Numbered from the stretch's first letter, positions 19,271-31,090 are shown. The stretch is 64,000 bases of DNA from Rosenbergiella metrosideri (GCF_022602565.1 NZ_JALBCV010000015.1:16946-80945); one strand, 5' to 3'. Notes: a model not told the origin generated them from the sequence alone. A program made the numbers and translations.

Positions 19271-19876
19271 CTACTGATAGTTCTCTGAGATACGATCAAG
19301 TGTTGTGGTGCAACTCTCCGCGAAAATCTCCATAAAGTCATTCACCTCTGGCATGGTTCGGCGAAGATGGTTGAGTCTCTCCTCAAGCCCTTCTTTTACG
19401 TGGATAAATTCATCATTATTGAAGCGTAGCTCATTTAACGTCTTGATATAGGCCGCTAATATATCGGCAGCTTTGACGATTTTTTTATATTCGCTGTCGA
19501 CGTTATCTTGAATAATCAGCCCAGAGAAAGCGTCACGAAGGTCATCGGGGAGGGTAGTTAAACACTCTTGTTCGGCGATTTTTTCGAGATGTTTAAAGGC
19601 TTGAGTAAATTCTGGATTATGGTATTTAGTCCGGGAGTTGATATCTTGAAGTTTTGTTTCTGACACTTCATGGTACAGGGCGACAACCGCTGCACGGTCG
19701 GGGTTAAGCGTATTCCCATAGCGTTTATTGCCGATAACCGTGAGTAAATGGGCAATGACCGCGACTTGGTGGCTGTGCTCTGCTACGTTCTCTTTCTGTA
19801 CACAGTGCATCAAGGCCCAGCGTTTGATCAGTGGCATGCGAGTTATCCATGCCATAAACGTACTTTGGATCGCCAT
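19271..19876 (-). CDS. yfbR: YfbR-like HD-domain 5'-deoxynucleotidase, divergent
   Basis: 201 residues from ATG 19876 (E. coli 199). YfbR removes phosphate from dNMPs. Position (downstream of alaA) and the overall pattern (KRWALM, ENVAEHSHQVA, VKAADILAAY, DFMEIF) fit. It is much less similar to E. coli YfbR than its neighbours are to theirs. The metal-binding His34 and Asp138 are kept, but the HD pair reads His69-Glu70 (YHEVSE). The substrate loop, GDLPTPVKY in E. coli, reads QDINSRTKY. Glu73 and Asp78 are in place. It may retain activity with altered metal or substrate preference, or be a replacement by a related HD hydrolase. Confidence 0.8.
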   Translation of the reverse strand: MAIQSTFMAWITRMPLIKRWALMHCVQKENVAEHSHQVAVIAHLLTVIGNKRYGNTLNPDRAAVVALYHEVSETKLQDINSRTKYHNPEFTQAFKHLEKIAEQECLTTLPDDLRDAFSGLIIQDNVDSEYKKIVKAADILAAYIKTLNELRFNNDEFIHVKEGLEERLNHLRRTMPEVNDFMEIFAESCTTTLDRISENYQ

Positions 19877-19897
19877 ATTATCCTCTTTACAAACCGA

Positions 19898-19922
19898 ATA
19901 AAAAGACGCCTTGCGGCGCCTG
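19898..19922 (-). terminator. alaA terminator
   Basis: On the minus strand GGCGCC-GCAA-GGCGTC followed by TTTTT, between alaA and yfbR. One G-T pair in the stem. It would lower read-through into yfbR. Confidence 0.75.
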
Positions 19923-19934
19923 GGTGAATATTGA

Positions 19935-21152
19935 TTATTGATGGTAGTGACTGAGAAAGCGACCAAATTTATTAATCGCCATTTCCAAATCATCTACCCT
20001 TGGTAAGGTGACGATACGTACATGGTCAGGCCATGGCCAGTTAAAGGCAGTGCCTTGTACCAGCAGCACTTTTTCCTGTAGAAGGAAATCGAGGACCATT
20101 TTTTGGTCATCGTAGATATTGAACTTCTTGATATCTATTTTCGGGAACATGTATAAGGCGCCCTGAGGTTTCACACAGCTAACCCCAGGGATTTGGTTAA
20201 CTAATTCCCACGCGCGCTCGCGTTGTTGATAGAGGCGACCATCAGGAACGATAAATTCACTGATACTCTGGTACCCCCCCAAAGCGGTTTGGATGGCATG
20301 CTGTGCTGGCACGTTCGCGCAGAGTCGCATTGAGGCAAGCATCTCCAAGCCTTCGATATAACCTTTCGCATGTTTCTTCGGTCCATTGAGTACCATCCAA
20401 CCTTGGCGAAAACCGGCGACCCGATAGGTTTTAGAAAGACCATTGAAGGTAACGGTTAATAGATCTGGCGCTAAAGCGGCGATCGAATGGTGTTGAGCAG
20501 CATCATAAAGAATCTTATCGTAGATTTCGTCAGCAAAAATGATGAGATTGTGCTCGCGTGCGATCTTCACCACTTCAATTAGCAATTCTTTGCTATAGAC
20601 CGCACCAGTTGGGTTATTTGGGTTAATGATAACAATACCGCGAGTGCGGGGGGTAATTTTTGCCCGAATATCGTCAAGATCGGGGAACCAATCACTGCTC
20701 TCATCACAAAGATAGTGCACCGCTTTACCACTGGACAGTGAAACGGCCGCCGTCCACAGCGGGTAGTCTGGTGCAGGAACCAGCATTTCATCGCCCGTAT
20801 TCAGGAGCGCCTGCATAGACTGTACGATAAGCTCGGAAACCCCATTACCGATATAAATATCTTCGACCGTAATATCACGCATACCCAATGCTTGGTAGTG
20901 TTGCATAATTGCTTTACGAGCCGAGTAGAGGCCTTTTGAGTCAGAATATCCTTGCGAAGTGGGGAGGTGTTTGATGACATCGACTAAAATTTCATCCGGT
21001 GCCTCAAAACCAAATGGCGCGGGGTTACCAATGTTTAACTTAAGTACTTTATTACCTTCTTCTTCAAGCCGTTTTGCTTCTTTTAGTACTGGACCACGAA
21101 TATCGTAACAAACATTCTCTAATTTTGCGGATTTTTCTATTTTTATGCTCAT
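19935..21152 (-). CDS. alaA: Glutamate-pyruvate aminotransferase AlaA
   Basis: 405 residues, as in E. coli, from the ATG at 21152 (MSIKIEKSAKLENVCYDIRGP). Two other in-frame ATGs lie up to 12 codons upstream. A PLP-dependent class I aminotransferase and the main alanine-forming enzyme. It shows the NPNNPTG block at about residue 180, the PLP lysine in FNGLSKTYRVAGFRQGW at about 240, and the substrate-binding Arg in HVRIVTLPRVDD near the end. It points away from lrhA across a long AT-rich interval, the same arrangement as in E. coli. Confidence 0.97.
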   Translation of the reverse strand: MSIKIEKSAKLENVCYDIRGPVLKEAKRLEEEGNKVLKLNIGNPAPFGFEAPDEILVDVIKHLPTSQGYSDSKGLYSARKAIMQHYQALGMRDITVEDIYIGNGVSELIVQSMQALLNTGDEMLVPAPDYPLWTAAVSLSSGKAVHYLCDESSDWFPDLDDIRAKITPRTRGIVIINPNNPTGAVYSKELLIEVVKIAREHNLIIFADEIYDKILYDAAQHHSIAALAPDLLTVTFNGLSKTYRVAGFRQGWMVLNGPKKHAKGYIEGLEMLASMRLCANVPAQHAIQTALGGYQSISEFIVPDGRLYQQRERAWELVNQIPGVSCVKPQGALYMFPKIDIKKFNIYDDQKMVLDFLLQEKVLLVQGTAFNWPWPDHVRIVTLPRVDDLEMAINKFGRFLSHYHQ

Positions 21153-21958
21153 GCGCTTCATCTCGGCTTTAGGAATAGGAAATGACACTACTATTTCTTG
21201 TAAATGTACTCTGGTCAGACAGTTAAATGAAGCGTCTCAATGAAGTCAGCGTTGATTACAGACGGGAAATCTACTAATCTGGTGTTTTATGCTTAATATT
21301 TGAAAATATTAACATAATATGCTGTTATAACCGTACCTTTATGCCAGGAAAGCCACCTTGCAGCATTATCTCTATTTTCGAGGATCTTCAGTTTCAGAAC
21401 ACTTTCTTACGTAGCGTAAACAAGAGGTAAATCTTTATAAGAATTTTTGGCGTGACTATTAATTATGTTTTTAATTGAGTGATCAAAAGAAATGGCTCAG
21501 ATTTGTAGGGTTAATTATTAATTTGTCTTAAAGGTTTTTGTTTTATTAATTATTAATAATTTAGGGTAAAAAAATTAATCGTTAGATGATTTCTTATAAC
21601 TATCGTTACGAGTAGTGAGAGCTAGGGGTTGGGGCTAGATAATATGAACTAAGTCAAAGAATGTTCAGTTTTGTCGAAAAATAATTCCAATTTATGCCTA
21701 GAAATGATTAAGTCGAATTAACAAATTAAAACTTATCGTAGAAGGGGTATTAACTTAATTTTTTTGTCCACTATAGATAATTTATTATTCCTAATGGCCA
21801 ATAACAATGAGTAATTAGCGCGACTCAAAAACAGCAAGGATAAGCTTTGGGCTGTTAAAGCGCATTGAGGTTATTGAGTCATTTTAAAATATCGTCTCTC
21901 TTGACCAGTAATAAACAACACCAGTAAGTATTAAAAATAAAATTAAAAGTGAATAATT
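21153..21958. promoter_or_regulatory. Long AT-rich alaA-lrhA divergent regulatory region
   Basis: About 800 bases without a supported gene. It is markedly AT-rich, with many A and T tracts, and would be expected to be bent and bound by H-NS. An inverted repeat TTAATATTT-GA-AAATATTAA is at 21293-21312. E. coli also has a long, regulated lrhA upstream region with LrhA autocontrol. I see no small ORF with a good ribosome-binding site and no convincing RNA gene. Confidence 0.5.
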
Positions 21959-22897
21959 ATGACAACCCATAACAATATATCGGTCAATCTCGATCTGGAT
22001 CTGCTGCGCACTTTTGTTGCGGTAGCCGATTTAAATACTTTCGCCGCGGCCGCTGCTGCGGTATGTCGTACGCAATCTGCCGTGAGCCAACAGATGCAGC
22101 GATTAGAGCAAATCGTCGGCCGAGAGCTTTTCGCCCGTCATGGTCGTAATAAACTGCTGACAGAGCATGGCATTCAATTACTAGGTTATGCCAGGAAGAT
22201 CCTTCGCTTTAACGATGAAGCCTGTGCCTCATTAAAATACAGCGATGAGCAGGAAAAACTCATTGTCGGGGCGACTGAAGATACGTCAGAGAGTTTACTC
22301 CCTTTTATGCTTAACCGTATCACTGCACTCTATCCGTCTCTGGAAGTTGAAGTTCGCGTAAATAAAACAGAAACCATACTGTCATTGCTGGATCAGCAAG
22401 AAATTGATGTCGCGTTAACCACACAGGGCGATCCCCGTTTCGAACAACAATTATTACGTACGTCACCGACGTTATGGTTTTGTGCAGCCGATTTCGCAAT
22501 CACTTCAGGCGAAGCGATTCCCTTAGTTATCCAGAATGAAGGGGAGTTATTTAGAGAGATCGCCATTAATGCACTCGACGAGCACCAAGTTCCTTGGCGT
22601 ATAGCTTATGTTGCAAATTCCAAAGCGGCTATCGATGTCGCGGTGAAGTCTGGTTTAGGGGCTACTGCTAGACCCGCTGAAATGCTAAAGCCAGAGCTAC
22701 GCGTATTGGGCACGGCTGAAGGCTTACCTTTATTACCCGATACTCGGTATCTTTTGTGCCGCCTACCTAAAACAGAAAAGGCGTTCGTACAATCACTTTT
22801 CAACGTTTTAGCCCCAACACCCGATACGGTTCATCGCTTAGCAGAAGTCGCTATCGCAGAGACCGATATGTGTGAAGAGGTGGAAGCCGTTAACTGA
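21959..22897 (+). CDS. lrhA: LysR-type regulator LrhA
   Basis: 312 residues (E. coli 312). The winged helix-turn-helix at about residues 10-70 reads LDLDLLRTFVAVADLNTFAAAA with CRTQSAVSQQMQRLEQ as recognition helix. A LysR effector-binding domain follows. LrhA represses flhDC and so controls flagella, motility and adhesion; orthologues (HexA, PecT) repress exoenzymes and virulence in plant-associated enterobacteria. The C-terminal ~30 residues (EVAIAETDMCEEVEAVN) are variable. Followed by nuoA after about 480 bases, as in E. coli. Confidence 0.95.
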   Translation: MTTHNNISVNLDLDLLRTFVAVADLNTFAAAAAAVCRTQSAVSQQMQRLEQIVGRELFARHGRNKLLTEHGIQLLGYARKILRFNDEACASLKYSDEQEKLIVGATEDTSESLLPFMLNRITALYPSLEVEVRVNKTETILSLLDQQEIDVALTTQGDPRFEQQLLRTSPTLWFCAADFAITSGEAIPLVIQNEGELFREIAINALDEHQVPWRIAYVANSKAAIDVAVKSGLGATARPAEMLKPELRVLGTAEGLPLLPDTRYLLCRLPKTEKAFVQSLFNVLAPTPDTVHRLAEVAIAETDMCEEVEAVN

Positions 22898-23374
22898 AGA
22901 CCTAGGAATAACCTCGGTGTTTCACGTCTCTTATGCATAAAGGCGTTCGCTAAGAAGAGGCTTTACCCACAAGGATTCCGAGCTTCATCGGCGTTTTACT
23001 CCACAGACTGAATTGAGAGTAAATCGCCGTTTTAGCCATAACTCAGCGAATTTATGAGTCAGATCAAAAAAACCTTACTTATTGTGCGTCAAAATTCTTA
23101 TAAACCTGCCACACTTATTTGAGATTTCTCGGGAATTTGTGACAGAGATCTAATGTTAAGACTTTACATTTCGTGTTTGTCAATTGTTAAAAAATATTTA
23201 TATTTATTCTCCCAGGTTGACAAAAGGTTATTAAAAGGAGTAAAAAAAACCAATAAAAATACTGTTAATTTTTTATTTAACAGACATTACTAAAAGGTGT
23301 TACACCTTCCGTAAACTTTTGTGGTCACTCCTTGCGCAGTTTTGCAAACTGTCACCCACACTTGAAGAGTAAGC
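22898..23374 (+). promoter_or_regulatory. nuo operon upstream region
   Basis: 477 bases between lrhA and nuoA, AT-rich in the second half. By analogy with E. coli this should hold the nuo promoters and ArcA, NarL, FNR and Fis sites. I cannot assign individual boxes. No clear lrhA terminator is seen. Confidence 0.5.
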
Positions 23375-23818
23375 ATGAGTATGTCAACCACTACTGAAGT
23401 AATCGCTCATCATTGGGCTTTTGTCGTTTTTGTCGTCGTCGCTTTCGGACTTTGTGCATTCATGTTAACCGGCGGATGGTTACTGGGTGGACGCGCTAAA
23501 GGCCGGCATAAAGACACCCCATTCGAATCAGGTATTGAGCCTGTCGGCTCCACACATCTTCGCCTCTCTGCCAAATTTTATCTTGTCGCGATGTTCTTCG
23601 TCATCTTCGACGTGGAAGCACTATTCCTCTACGCCTGGGCTACCTCTGTCCGCGAAAGTGGGTGGATTGGCTTTGCTGAGGCAACAATCTTTATTCTTAT
23701 TTTGTTAGCTGGACTCGTTTATCTCGTCAGAACGGGTGCGCTTGATTGGGCGCCAGCACGTCGTCGTATTGTCGTCAAATCAGAGAACGGACGCGGCAAT
23801 TCTCCTCAAAAGTCATAG
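23375..23818 (+). CDS. nuoA: NADH:quinone oxidoreductase subunit A
   Basis: 147 residues (E. coli 147). Membrane subunit of complex I with three transmembrane helices at about residues 14-35, 66-88 and 96-117. The conserved loop [20 protein letters not shown] between helices 1 and 2 lines the quinone channel. ATG 23375 or 23381 could start. First gene of the 13-gene nuo operon. Confidence 0.97.
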   Translation: MSMSTTTEVIAHHWAFVVFVVVAFGLCAFMLTGGWLLGGRAKGRHKDTPFESGIEPVGSTHLRLSAKFYLVAMFFVIFDVEALFLYAWATSVRESGWIGFAEATIFILILLAGLVYLVRTGALDWAPARRRIVVKSENGRGNSPQKS

Positions 23819-23830
23819 AGAGGCATTAAG

Positions 23831-24511
23831 ATGGATTACACACTCACCCGCGTCGATCCCAATAGCAATGGTGAGAACGATCGCTATCCTTTACAAAAAC
23901 AGGAAATTGTTAGCGATCCTCTTGAACAGCATGTCCATAGAAGCGTTTACATGGGCAAATTGGAGCATGCGCTGCATGATATGGTGAACTGGGGACGTAA
24001 GAACTCCTTATGGCCCTATAACTTCGGCCTCTCTTGTTGCTATGTTGAAATGACCACCTCGTTCACTGCGGTCCACGACGTCGCCCGTTTCGGTGCCGAA
24101 GTTATGCGTGCGTCACCCCGTCAGGCTGACTTCATGGTTATCGCGGGTACACCTTTCACCAAAATGGCACCGGTTATCCAACGTCTCTACGACCAAATGT
24201 TAGAGCCGAAATGGGTTATCTCGATGGGGGCCTGTGCGAACTCTGGCGGCATGTACGATATCTATTCGGTCGTGCAGGGCGTCGATAAATTCCTCCCCGT
24301 CGATGTTTATATTCCAGGTTGTCCTCCTCGTCCTGAAGCTTACATGCAGGCCTTATTGCTATTGCAAGAATCGATTGGCAAAGAGCGTCGCCCACTTTCT
24401 TGGGTGGTTGGGGATCAGGGCGTTTATCGCGCCAATATGCAATCGGAACGTGAGCGTAAACGCGGTGAGCGTATCGCCGTTACAACGCTACGTACCCCAG
24501 ACGAAATTTGA
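23831..24511 (+). CDS. nuoB: NADH:quinone oxidoreductase subunit B
   Basis: 226 residues (E. coli 220). Carries the terminal [4Fe-4S] cluster N2, which passes electrons to quinone. Its ligands are in SCCYVEM (a tandem Cys pair), ACANSGG and the PGCPPRPE block. A peripheral-arm subunit at the membrane junction. The following ~100-base gap holds a TTAGGCG / CGCCTAA inverted repeat at 24525-24571. Confidence 0.97.
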   Translation: MDYTLTRVDPNSNGENDRYPLQKQEIVSDPLEQHVHRSVYMGKLEHALHDMVNWGRKNSLWPYNFGLSCCYVEMTTSFTAVHDVARFGAEVMRASPRQADFMVIAGTPFTKMAPVIQRLYDQMLEPKWVISMGACANSGGMYDIYSVVQGVDKFLPVDVYIPGCPPRPEAYMQALLLLQESIGKERRPLSWVVGDQGVYRANMQSERERKRGERIAVTTLRTPDEI

Positions 24512-24613
24512 CCCGAAAACCATTAGGCGGCGTTAGGAACGAAAACAATAATTCTCTCGCCTAAGGGGAGCCTTCTTTGTCGTGCCACTACTGGCCGGAA
24601 TGGTGAACAACGT

Positions 24614-26413
24614 ATGACACATATCAACACGCAACAGCAAAACCCCGCTGCTTGGCAGACACAAGATCACCTTGATGATCCAGTGGTCGGTGAGCTGCGT
24701 AATCGTTTTGGACCTGATGCTTTTACGGTCCAACCCACGCGAACTGGGATCCCTGTGGTCTGGGTACGCCGCGAGCAACTGCTCGAAATTATCAGTTTCC
24801 TGCGTCAACTGCCGAAACCTTATGTCATGCTGTATGATCTGCATGGCGTTGATGAGCGGTTAAGAACACATCGTCAAGGGTTGCCTGAAGCAGACTTTTC
24901 AGTGTTTTATCATTTTATTTCGATCGATCGTAATCGCGATATCATGCTGAAAGTGGCATTGCTTGAGCGTGATCTCAACTTACCGACTTTGACCAATATT
25001 TTCCCAAACGCTAATTGGTACGAGCGCGAAACCTGGGAAATGTTCGGTATTACCTTCGAAGGGCATCCGCATTTGACGCGTATCATGATGCCCGATACAT
25101 GGACCGGACACCCATTACGTAAAGACTATCCGGCGCGTGCGACTGAATTCGATCCTTTTACGCTGACAAAAGCAAAAGAGGATATGGAAATGGAAGCGTT
25201 AACCTTCGACCCTGAGAAATGGGGAATGAAACGCGGCACCGCCAATGAGGACTTCATGTTCCTTAACTTGGGACCGAACCACCCCTCCGCGCACGGTGCA
25301 TTTCGTATCATCCTACAACTCGACGGCGAAGAAATCATCGATTGTGTACCGGATATTGGTTACCACCACCGTGGGGCCGAGAAGATGGGTGAGCGTCAAT
25401 CTTGGCACAGTTACATCCCCTATACTGACCGGATTGAGTATTTAGGTGGTTGTGTTAACGAGATGCCTTATGTTCTCGCGGTGGAAAAATTAGCGGGTAT
25501 TACGGTACCTGAGAAAGTCGACGTGATCCGCGTGATGCTTTCTGAACTCTTCCGTATCAATAGCCACTTGCTTTATATCTCTACCTTTATTCAAGACGTC
25601 GGTGCGATGACGCCCGTCTTTTTCGCCTTTACTGACCGTCAGAAAATTTACGACTTGGTCGAAGCGATTACCGGTTTTAGGATGCATCCCGCATGGTTCC
25701 GTATTGGTGGTGTAGCCCATGATTTACCGAAAGGCTGGGAACGTCTGCTGCGCGATTTCTTAGATTGGATGCCTAAGCGTCTGAAAGAATATGACAAAGC
25801 CGCGCTACGTAACTCCGTGTTAGTTGGCCGTTCGAAAGGCGTTGCGGCCTATAATCAAGAAGAAGCATTACGGTGGGGAACCACTGGTGCAGGCCTGCGT
25901 GCAACGGGACTAGACTTTGATGTGCGTAAATGGCGTCCTTATTCTGGTTACCAAAACTTTGACTTCGAGATCCCGGTCGGGGATGGTATCAGTGATGCTT
26001 ATAGTCGCGTGCAATTAAAGATGCAGGAGATGTGGCAATCGCTGCGTATTTTAGAACAGTGCTTGAAGAATATGCCAGAAGGGCCATTCAAAGCCGATCA
26101 TCCACTGACTACACCACCGCCGAAAGAGCGCACATTACAGCATATTGAGACCTTAATTACGCACTTCTTGCAAGTGTCGTGGGGGCCGGTAATGCCTGCG
26201 AATGAATCATTTCAGATGATTGAAGCCACAAAAGGTATCAATAGTTATTACTTAACCAGTGATGGCTCGACCATGAGTTATCGCACCCGGGTTCGTACTC
26301 CTAGTTTCCCTCACCTGCAGCAGATCCCTTCAGTGATCAATGGCAGTTTGGTATCAGACCTTATCGTCTATCTAGGCAGTATTGATTTTGTTATGTCAGA
26401 TGTGGACCGCTAA
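24614..26413 (+). CDS. nuoC: NADH:quinone oxidoreductase fused subunit C/D
   Basis: 599 residues; NuoC and NuoD are one polypeptide, as in E. coli and other enterobacteria. The NuoC part (about 1-190) has [20 protein letters not shown]. The NuoD part (from about 200) has [14 protein letters not shown], the quinone-site His-rich block YHHRGAEK, and ends with the invariant [11 protein letters not shown]. It forms the quinone pocket with NuoB. The next gene starts 2 bases after its stop. Confidence 0.97.
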   Translation: MTHINTQQQNPAAWQTQDHLDDPVVGELRNRFGPDAFTVQPTRTGIPVVWVRREQLLEIISFLRQLPKPYVMLYDLHGVDERLRTHRQGLPEADFSVFYHFISIDRNRDIMLKVALLERDLNLPTLTNIFPNANWYERETWEMFGITFEGHPHLTRIMMPDTWTGHPLRKDYPARATEFDPFTLTKAKEDMEMEALTFDPEKWGMKRGTANEDFMFLNLGPNHPSAHGAFRIILQLDGEEIIDCVPDIGYHHRGAEKMGERQSWHSYIPYTDRIEYLGGCVNEMPYVLAVEKLAGITVPEKVDVIRVMLSELFRINSHLLYISTFIQDVGAMTPVFFAFTDRQKIYDLVEAITGFRMHPAWFRIGGVAHDLPKGWERLLRDFLDWMPKRLKEYDKAALRNSVLVGRSKGVAAYNQEEALRWGTTGAGLRATGLDFDVRKWRPYSGYQNFDFEIPVGDGISDAYSRVQLKMQEMWQSLRILEQCLKNMPEGPFKADHPLTTPPPKERTLQHIETLITHFLQVSWGPVMPANESFQMIEATKGINSYYLTSDGSTMSYRTRVRTPSFPHLQQIPSVINGSLVSDLIVYLGSIDFVMSDVDR

Positions 26414-26415
26414 TT

Positions 26416-26931
26416 ATGCACGATCAAACTATTTCCATTAAAACGATCAACACGCAAGCCAGTTTTATGCTGAGTGATGTCGAACAGCAGGCGATTGAGC
26501 ATGAGAAGCACCATTATGAAGACCCGCGTGCTGCCTCGATTGAAGCGCTAAAAATTGTTCAAAAACAACGGGGCTGGGTGCCTGATGGTGCGATTGACGC
26601 CATTGCTGAAGTACTGGGTATTCCGGCCAGTGACGTGGAAGGCGTGGCCACTTTTTATAGCCAGATTTACCGTCAGCCTGTGGGTCGCCATGTGATTCGC
26701 TATTGCGACAGCGTGGTTTGCCATATTACGGGTTATCAAGGTATTCAAGCAGCACTAGAGGAAACTCTTCAGATCAAACCGGGACAAACGACGGCTGATG
26801 GTCGTTTCACCTTGTTACCGACATGCTGCTTAGGGAATTGTGATAAGGGGCCGACGATGATGGTTGGCGAACACACTCATGTGCATCTAACACCTGAGTC
26901 CATCGCCGAGCTGCTGGAGCAATACTCATGA
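26416..26931 (+). CDS. nuoE: NADH:quinone oxidoreductase subunit E
   Basis: 171 residues (E. coli 166). Thioredoxin-fold subunit with the [2Fe-2S] cluster N1a. Ligand cysteines are in CDSVVCH and [12 protein letters not shown], spaced as in the family. The N-terminus is a few residues longer than in E. coli; an ATG at 26467 (MLSDVEQQ) is another possible start. It overlaps nuoF by 4 bases. Confidence 0.96.
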   Translation: MHDQTISIKTINTQASFMLSDVEQQAIEHEKHHYEDPRAASIEALKIVQKQRGWVPDGAIDAIAEVLGIPASDVEGVATFYSQIYRQPVGRHVIRYCDSVVCHITGYQGIQAALEETLQIKPGQTTADGRFTLLPTCCLGNCDKGPTMMVGEHTHVHLTPESIAELLEQYS

Positions 26932-28274
26932 CTTTCAAAACTATTGTTCGCACTGCGGAAACGCATCCACTGACTTGGCGCCTGCGCGACGATAAACAAC
27001 CGGTCTGGTTCGACGAGTATTGCGCCAAAAATGGTTACGCTGGCGCGCGCAAAGCGTTAGGCGGGATGTCACCCGATGAGATCGTGGCACAGGTAAAAGA
27101 GTCAGGCCTGAAAGGGCGTGGCGGTGCAGGCTTCTCCACCGGTTTGAAATGGAGTCTGATGCCGAAAGATGAGTCGATGAACATCCGCTATCTCTTATGC
27201 AATGCAGATGAGATGGAACCCGGCACCTACAAAGACCGTTTATTGATGGAGCAAATGCCCCATCAATTGGTGGAAGGTATGCTGATCAGCGCCTTCGCCC
27301 TCAAGGCGTATCGTGGCTATATCTTCTTACGAGGAGAATACGTCGAGGCGGCTGAGAATTTACGTCGTGCGATTGAAGAGGCGAAGCAAGCAGGCCTACT
27401 CGGCGAGAATATTCTGGGGACTGGCTTCAATTTTGAACTTTTTGTCCATACCGGTGCAGGACGTTACATCTGCGGGGAAGAGACAGCCTTAATTAACTCT
27501 TTAGAAGGACGTCGCGCCAACCCTCGGTCGAAACCACCATTCCCTGCTAGTGCAGGTGTATGGGGAAAACCGACCTGCGTGAACAACGTTGAAACGCTAT
27601 CGAATGTTCCGGCCATCCTAGCGAACGGTGTTGAGTGGTACAAAGGTCTCTCCCAAAGCGACGATGCGGGTACCAAAATGATGGGCTTTTCTGGCCGAGT
27701 TAAGAACCCGGGGGTGTGGGAACTGCCTTTTGGGATCACCGCACGGGAAATTTTAGAGGACTATGCGGGCGGGATGCGTGACGGTTTACGCTTTAAAGCT
27801 TGGCAGCCTGGCGGAGCGGGGACCGACTTCTTAACTGACTCTCACTTAGATTTGCCCATGGAATTCGCCAGTATCGGTAAAGCAGGGAGCCGCTTAGGTA
27901 CCGCCCTAGCCATGGCCGTCGACCATGAAATTAACATGGTTTCCTTGGTGCGTAATCTGGAAGAGTTCTTCGCCCGCGAATCTTGTGGATGGTGTACACC
28001 TTGCCGTGACGGCTTACCTTGGAGCGTCAAGATACTGCGTGCGTTGGAACAGCGCAAAGGTCAACCGGGCGATATTGAAACCTTAGAGCAACTCTGTCGC
28101 CAACTGGGGCCGGGGAAAACATTCTGTGCCCATGCGCCGGGTGCGGTTGAACCGTTACAGAGCGCAATTAAATACTTCCGCGAAGAGTTTGAAGCAGGCA
28201 TAGCGCCGCAAGTTTTTGGCAACACACGCAGTATCAGCGGGATTCAACCGAACTTATTAAAAAGCCGTTGGTAG
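26928..28274 (+). CDS. nuoF: NADH:quinone oxidoreductase subunit F
   Basis: 448 residues (E. coli 445). The NADH dehydrogenase subunit, with the FMN/NADH-binding [14 protein letters not shown] at about residue 63, [29 protein letters not shown], and cluster N3 cysteines in [12 protein letters not shown] near residue 350 plus a distal Cys in KTFCAHAPG. Forms the electron input module with NuoE and NuoG. Confidence 0.97.
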   Translation: MTFKTIVRTAETHPLTWRLRDDKQPVWFDEYCAKNGYAGARKALGGMSPDEIVAQVKESGLKGRGGAGFSTGLKWSLMPKDESMNIRYLLCNADEMEPGTYKDRLLMEQMPHQLVEGMLISAFALKAYRGYIFLRGEYVEAAENLRRAIEEAKQAGLLGENILGTGFNFELFVHTGAGRYICGEETALINSLEGRRANPRSKPPFPASAGVWGKPTCVNNVETLSNVPAILANGVEWYKGLSQSDDAGTKMMGFSGRVKNPGVWELPFGITAREILEDYAGGMRDGLRFKAWQPGGAGTDFLTDSHLDLPMEFASIGKAGSRLGTALAMAVDHEINMVSLVRNLEEFFARESCGWCTPCRDGLPWSVKILRALEQRKGQPGDIETLEQLCRQLGPGKTFCAHAPGAVEPLQSAIKYFREEFEAGIAPQVFGNTRSISGIQPNLLKSRW

Positions 28275-28366
28275 AACGCTCGCCCGTTAAAGCTAGCGAT
28301 CACACAAAAATAAGTATTAATGTTTAACGCTCGCGTCAAACCGAGCCTTACTTGAGCATGTTGACT

Positions 28367-31090
28367 ATGGCTACAATTCATGTAGACGGAAAAGAGTATC
28401 AGGTAGACGGTGCAGAGAACTTGCTGCAAGCTTGTCTCTCCATGGGCCTCGATATTCCCTATTTTTGCTGGCACCCAGCACTGGGTAGCGTCGGTGCATG
28501 TCGTCAATGCGCGGTAAAGCAGTATCAAAATGCCGAAGATACCCGTGGGCGTCTGGTGATGTCATGTATGACACCTGCAGCCGACGGTACCTTTATCTCG
28601 ATTGATGATGCTGAAGCGCGTGAGTTCCGAGAAAGTGTGGTGGAGTGGTTGATGACCAATCACCCGCATGACTGCCCAGTATGTGAAGAAGGCGGAAACT
28701 GTCATCTCCAAGATATGACCGTCATGACCGGCCATAACTTCCGTCGCTACCGTTTTACCAAACGAACCCACCAAAACCAAGATTTAGGGCCTTTTATCTC
28801 TCATGAGATGAACCGCTGTATTGCATGCTATCGCTGTGTGCGTTACTACAAAGATTACGCTGGCGGTACTGACCTTGGGGTTTATGGTGCACATGATAAT
28901 GTCTACTTTGGTCGTACTGAATCAGGCACCTTAGAGAGTGAATTCTCTGGTAACCTCGTTGAGGTCTGTCCGACTGGAGTCTTTACCGATAAAACGCACT
29001 CTGAACGCTATAACCGTAAATGGGATATGCAGTATGCGCCAAGCATCTGTCATCAATGCAGTATCGGTTGTAATACCAGCCCCGGTGAGCGTTATGGTGA
29101 ACTGCGCCGTATTGAAAACCGTTTCAATGGCAGCGTAAACCACTACTTCCTCTGTGACCGAGGCCGCTTTGGTTATGGTTATGTCAACCGTGAAGATCGC
29201 CCTCGTCACCCACAACTTCGCCATGGCGATAATTGGGTGACGATGAATGCGGAACAAGCGATCACCGCGACTGCCGATCTGCTTCGTCAGGCAAAACGTG
29301 TGGTCGGAATCGGCTCGGGTCGCGCAAGCGTAGAGAGTAATTTCGCACTGCAACAGCTGGTGGGAGCGGAGAATTTTTCTACCGGGATGCCCGCTACCGA
29401 GCAGCGTCGGGTTGAATTAATCATCGATATCCTGCAGAACCGTGGCCTGTATACACCGTCGCTGCGTGAAATTGAAAATTATGATGCGGTGTTGGTATTA
29501 GGCGAAGATTTAACACAGGTCGGTGCCCGTGTCTCACTCTCTGTCCGTCAAGCCGTTAAAGGCAAAGCTCGCGAATTAGCCGCGGCGCAGAAAGTCGCCG
29601 ATTGGCAGATTGCTGCAATTCTTAACATCGGACAACATGCAAAGCATCCTCTCTTTATGACCACGGCACAGCCGACACGTCTGGATGATATCGCGGCATG
29701 GAATTACTGTGCACCCGTCGAAGATCAAGCCCGACTGGGCTTTGCCATTGCGCATGCGATTGACGGTTCTGCCCCTGCGGTAAACGATTTTGATACCCGC
29801 CTCACCGCTAAGGTCGATGTGATCGTTCAAGCACTCAGTGGCGCTAAAAAACCGCTGATTATCGCGGGTACTCATGCCGGAAGTGACGATCTGCTGCATG
29901 CCGCAGCAAATGTCGCCCAAGCCCTGAAGGCGCAAGGTTGCGAAGTCGGTATCACGCTTCTGGCTCCGCAGGCCAACAGTATCGGACTGGGATTGCTGGG
30001 CGGACAACCGTTGGAGTCGGTATTGGCTAAGCTTACCGAGGGTGAAGCCGATGCGGTGGTCGTGATGGAAAATGATCTCTACCGTCACCTTCCGGCTGAT
30101 GTCGTTGATGCAGCTTTAGGTCGCGCTGATCAGGTGGTGGTGCTTGACCACCAAGCCACGTCAACCTTAGCTAAGGCTTCAGTGATTCTCTCTGCGGCCA
30201 GCTTTGCCGAAGCGGATGGTACCTTGATCAACCAAGAGGGTCGTGCGCAGCGCTTCTTCCAAGTTTATGACCCAGCCTATTACGACACCACGGTGACTCA
30301 ACTTGAGAGCTGGCGCTGGCTTCATGCCTTAGAGCGTGCCGTGAATCGTCGGGAAACCGATTGGTCTCAGCTCGACCATGTCATTGATGCCGTGATTGCG
30401 GAAAAACCTTTCCTCAATGCCATCAAGGATGCCGCGCCGGATGCGTCATTCCGTATCCGTGGTCAGAAACTCGCCCGTTCGCCGCACCGCTCGAGTGGTC
30501 GTACCGCGATGCGTGCCAACATCAGTGTGCACGAACCGCGTCAGCCACAAGATAAGGACACTATGTTTGCCTTCTCAATGGAAGGTAACAACCAGCCGCA
30601 AGCGCCGCGCTCACAAATACCGTTTGCTTGGTCGCCAGGTTGGAACTCGCCGCAAGCTTGGAATAAATTCCAAGACGAAGTGGGTGGGCATCTGCGCCAC
30701 GGTGATCCCGGTGTGCGTCTCTTCGATGGCCAAGGTACCGGTGGCGAGTGGTTTACAACGATCCCTGCGGCTTATCATCCGCAAGCGCACTGGCGTGTTG
30801 TACCGTTGTGGCGTCTATTCGGTAGCGAAGAGCTTTCTCAGCGCTCCGAAGTCTTTGCACAACGTGCCGCACCTGTGGAAGTCGTATTACATCCAGAAGA
30901 TGCTCAGAAGCTTGGGCTGCAAGCGGGTCAATTCGTTACTTTACAAGCATCAGGGGTTGGGTTGACCTTACCTTTACGTCTCTCTGACACCTTAACGCAA
31001 GGTTTAGTGGGACTGCCGGTGGGCATGCCGGGTATCCCTCCTTACTTAAGTGGGGCAGAGGTGGAGATGTTGCAGGAGGCACAAGCATGA
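28367..31090 (+). CDS. nuoG: NADH:quinone oxidoreductase subunit G
   Basis: 907 residues from the ATG at 28367 ([11 protein letters not shown]); E. coli NuoG has 908. In-frame ATG 28358 would add three residues. The N-terminal ferredoxin domain holds N1b ([2Fe-2S], [16 protein letters not shown]), N5 ([18 protein letters not shown]), N4 ([12 protein letters not shown]) and the enterobacterial extra cluster N7 (CHQCSIGC). The rest is a molybdopterin oxidoreductase-type domain without the cofactor. The last ~110 residues are less conserved than the rest. A 77-base gap lies between nuoF and this gene; nuoH overlaps by 4 bases. Confidence 0.97.
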   Translation: MATIHVDGKEYQVDGAENLLQACLSMGLDIPYFCWHPALGSVGACRQCAVKQYQNAEDTRGRLVMSCMTPAADGTFISIDDAEAREFRESVVEWLMTNHPHDCPVCEEGGNCHLQDMTVMTGHNFRRYRFTKRTHQNQDLGPFISHEMNRCIACYRCVRYYKDYAGGTDLGVYGAHDNVYFGRTESGTLESEFSGNLVEVCPTGVFTDKTHSERYNRKWDMQYAPSICHQCSIGCNTSPGERYGELRRIENRFNGSVNHYFLCDRGRFGYGYVNREDRPRHPQLRHGDNWVTMNAEQAITATADLLRQAKRVVGIGSGRASVESNFALQQLVGAENFSTGMPATEQRRVELIIDILQNRGLYTPSLREIENYDAVLVLGEDLTQVGARVSLSVRQAVKGKARELAAAQKVADWQIAAILNIGQHAKHPLFMTTAQPTRLDDIAAWNYCAPVEDQARLGFAIAHAIDGSAPAVNDFDTRLTAKVDVIVQALSGAKKPLIIAGTHAGSDDLLHAAANVAQALKAQGCEVGITLLAPQANSIGLGLLGGQPLESVLAKLTEGEADAVVVMENDLYRHLPADVVDAALGRADQVVVLDHQATSTLAKASVILSAASFAEADGTLINQEGRAQRFFQVYDPAYYDTTVTQLESWRWLHALERAVNRRETDWSQLDHVIDAVIAEKPFLNAIKDAAPDASFRIRGQKLARSPHRSSGRTAMRANISVHEPRQPQDKDTMFAFSMEGNNQPQAPRSQIPFAWSPGWNSPQAWNKFQDEVGGHLRHGDPGVRLFDGQGTGGEWFTTIPAAYHPQAHWRVVPLWRLFGSEELSQRSEVFAQRAAPVEVVLHPEDAQKLGLQAGQFVTLQASGVGLTLPLRLSDTLTQGLVGLPVGMPGIPPYLSGAEVEMLQEAQA

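Noticed and set aside
24512..24613. Frameshift between separate nuoC and nuoD genes
   Set aside because: nuoC and nuoD form one uninterrupted frame of 599 codons, the normal fused state in enterobacteria.
30396..30965. 189-codon plus-strand frame inside nuoG
   Set aside because: It overlaps conserved nuoG sequence in another frame and has an Arg/Val-rich composition typical of a frame shadow.
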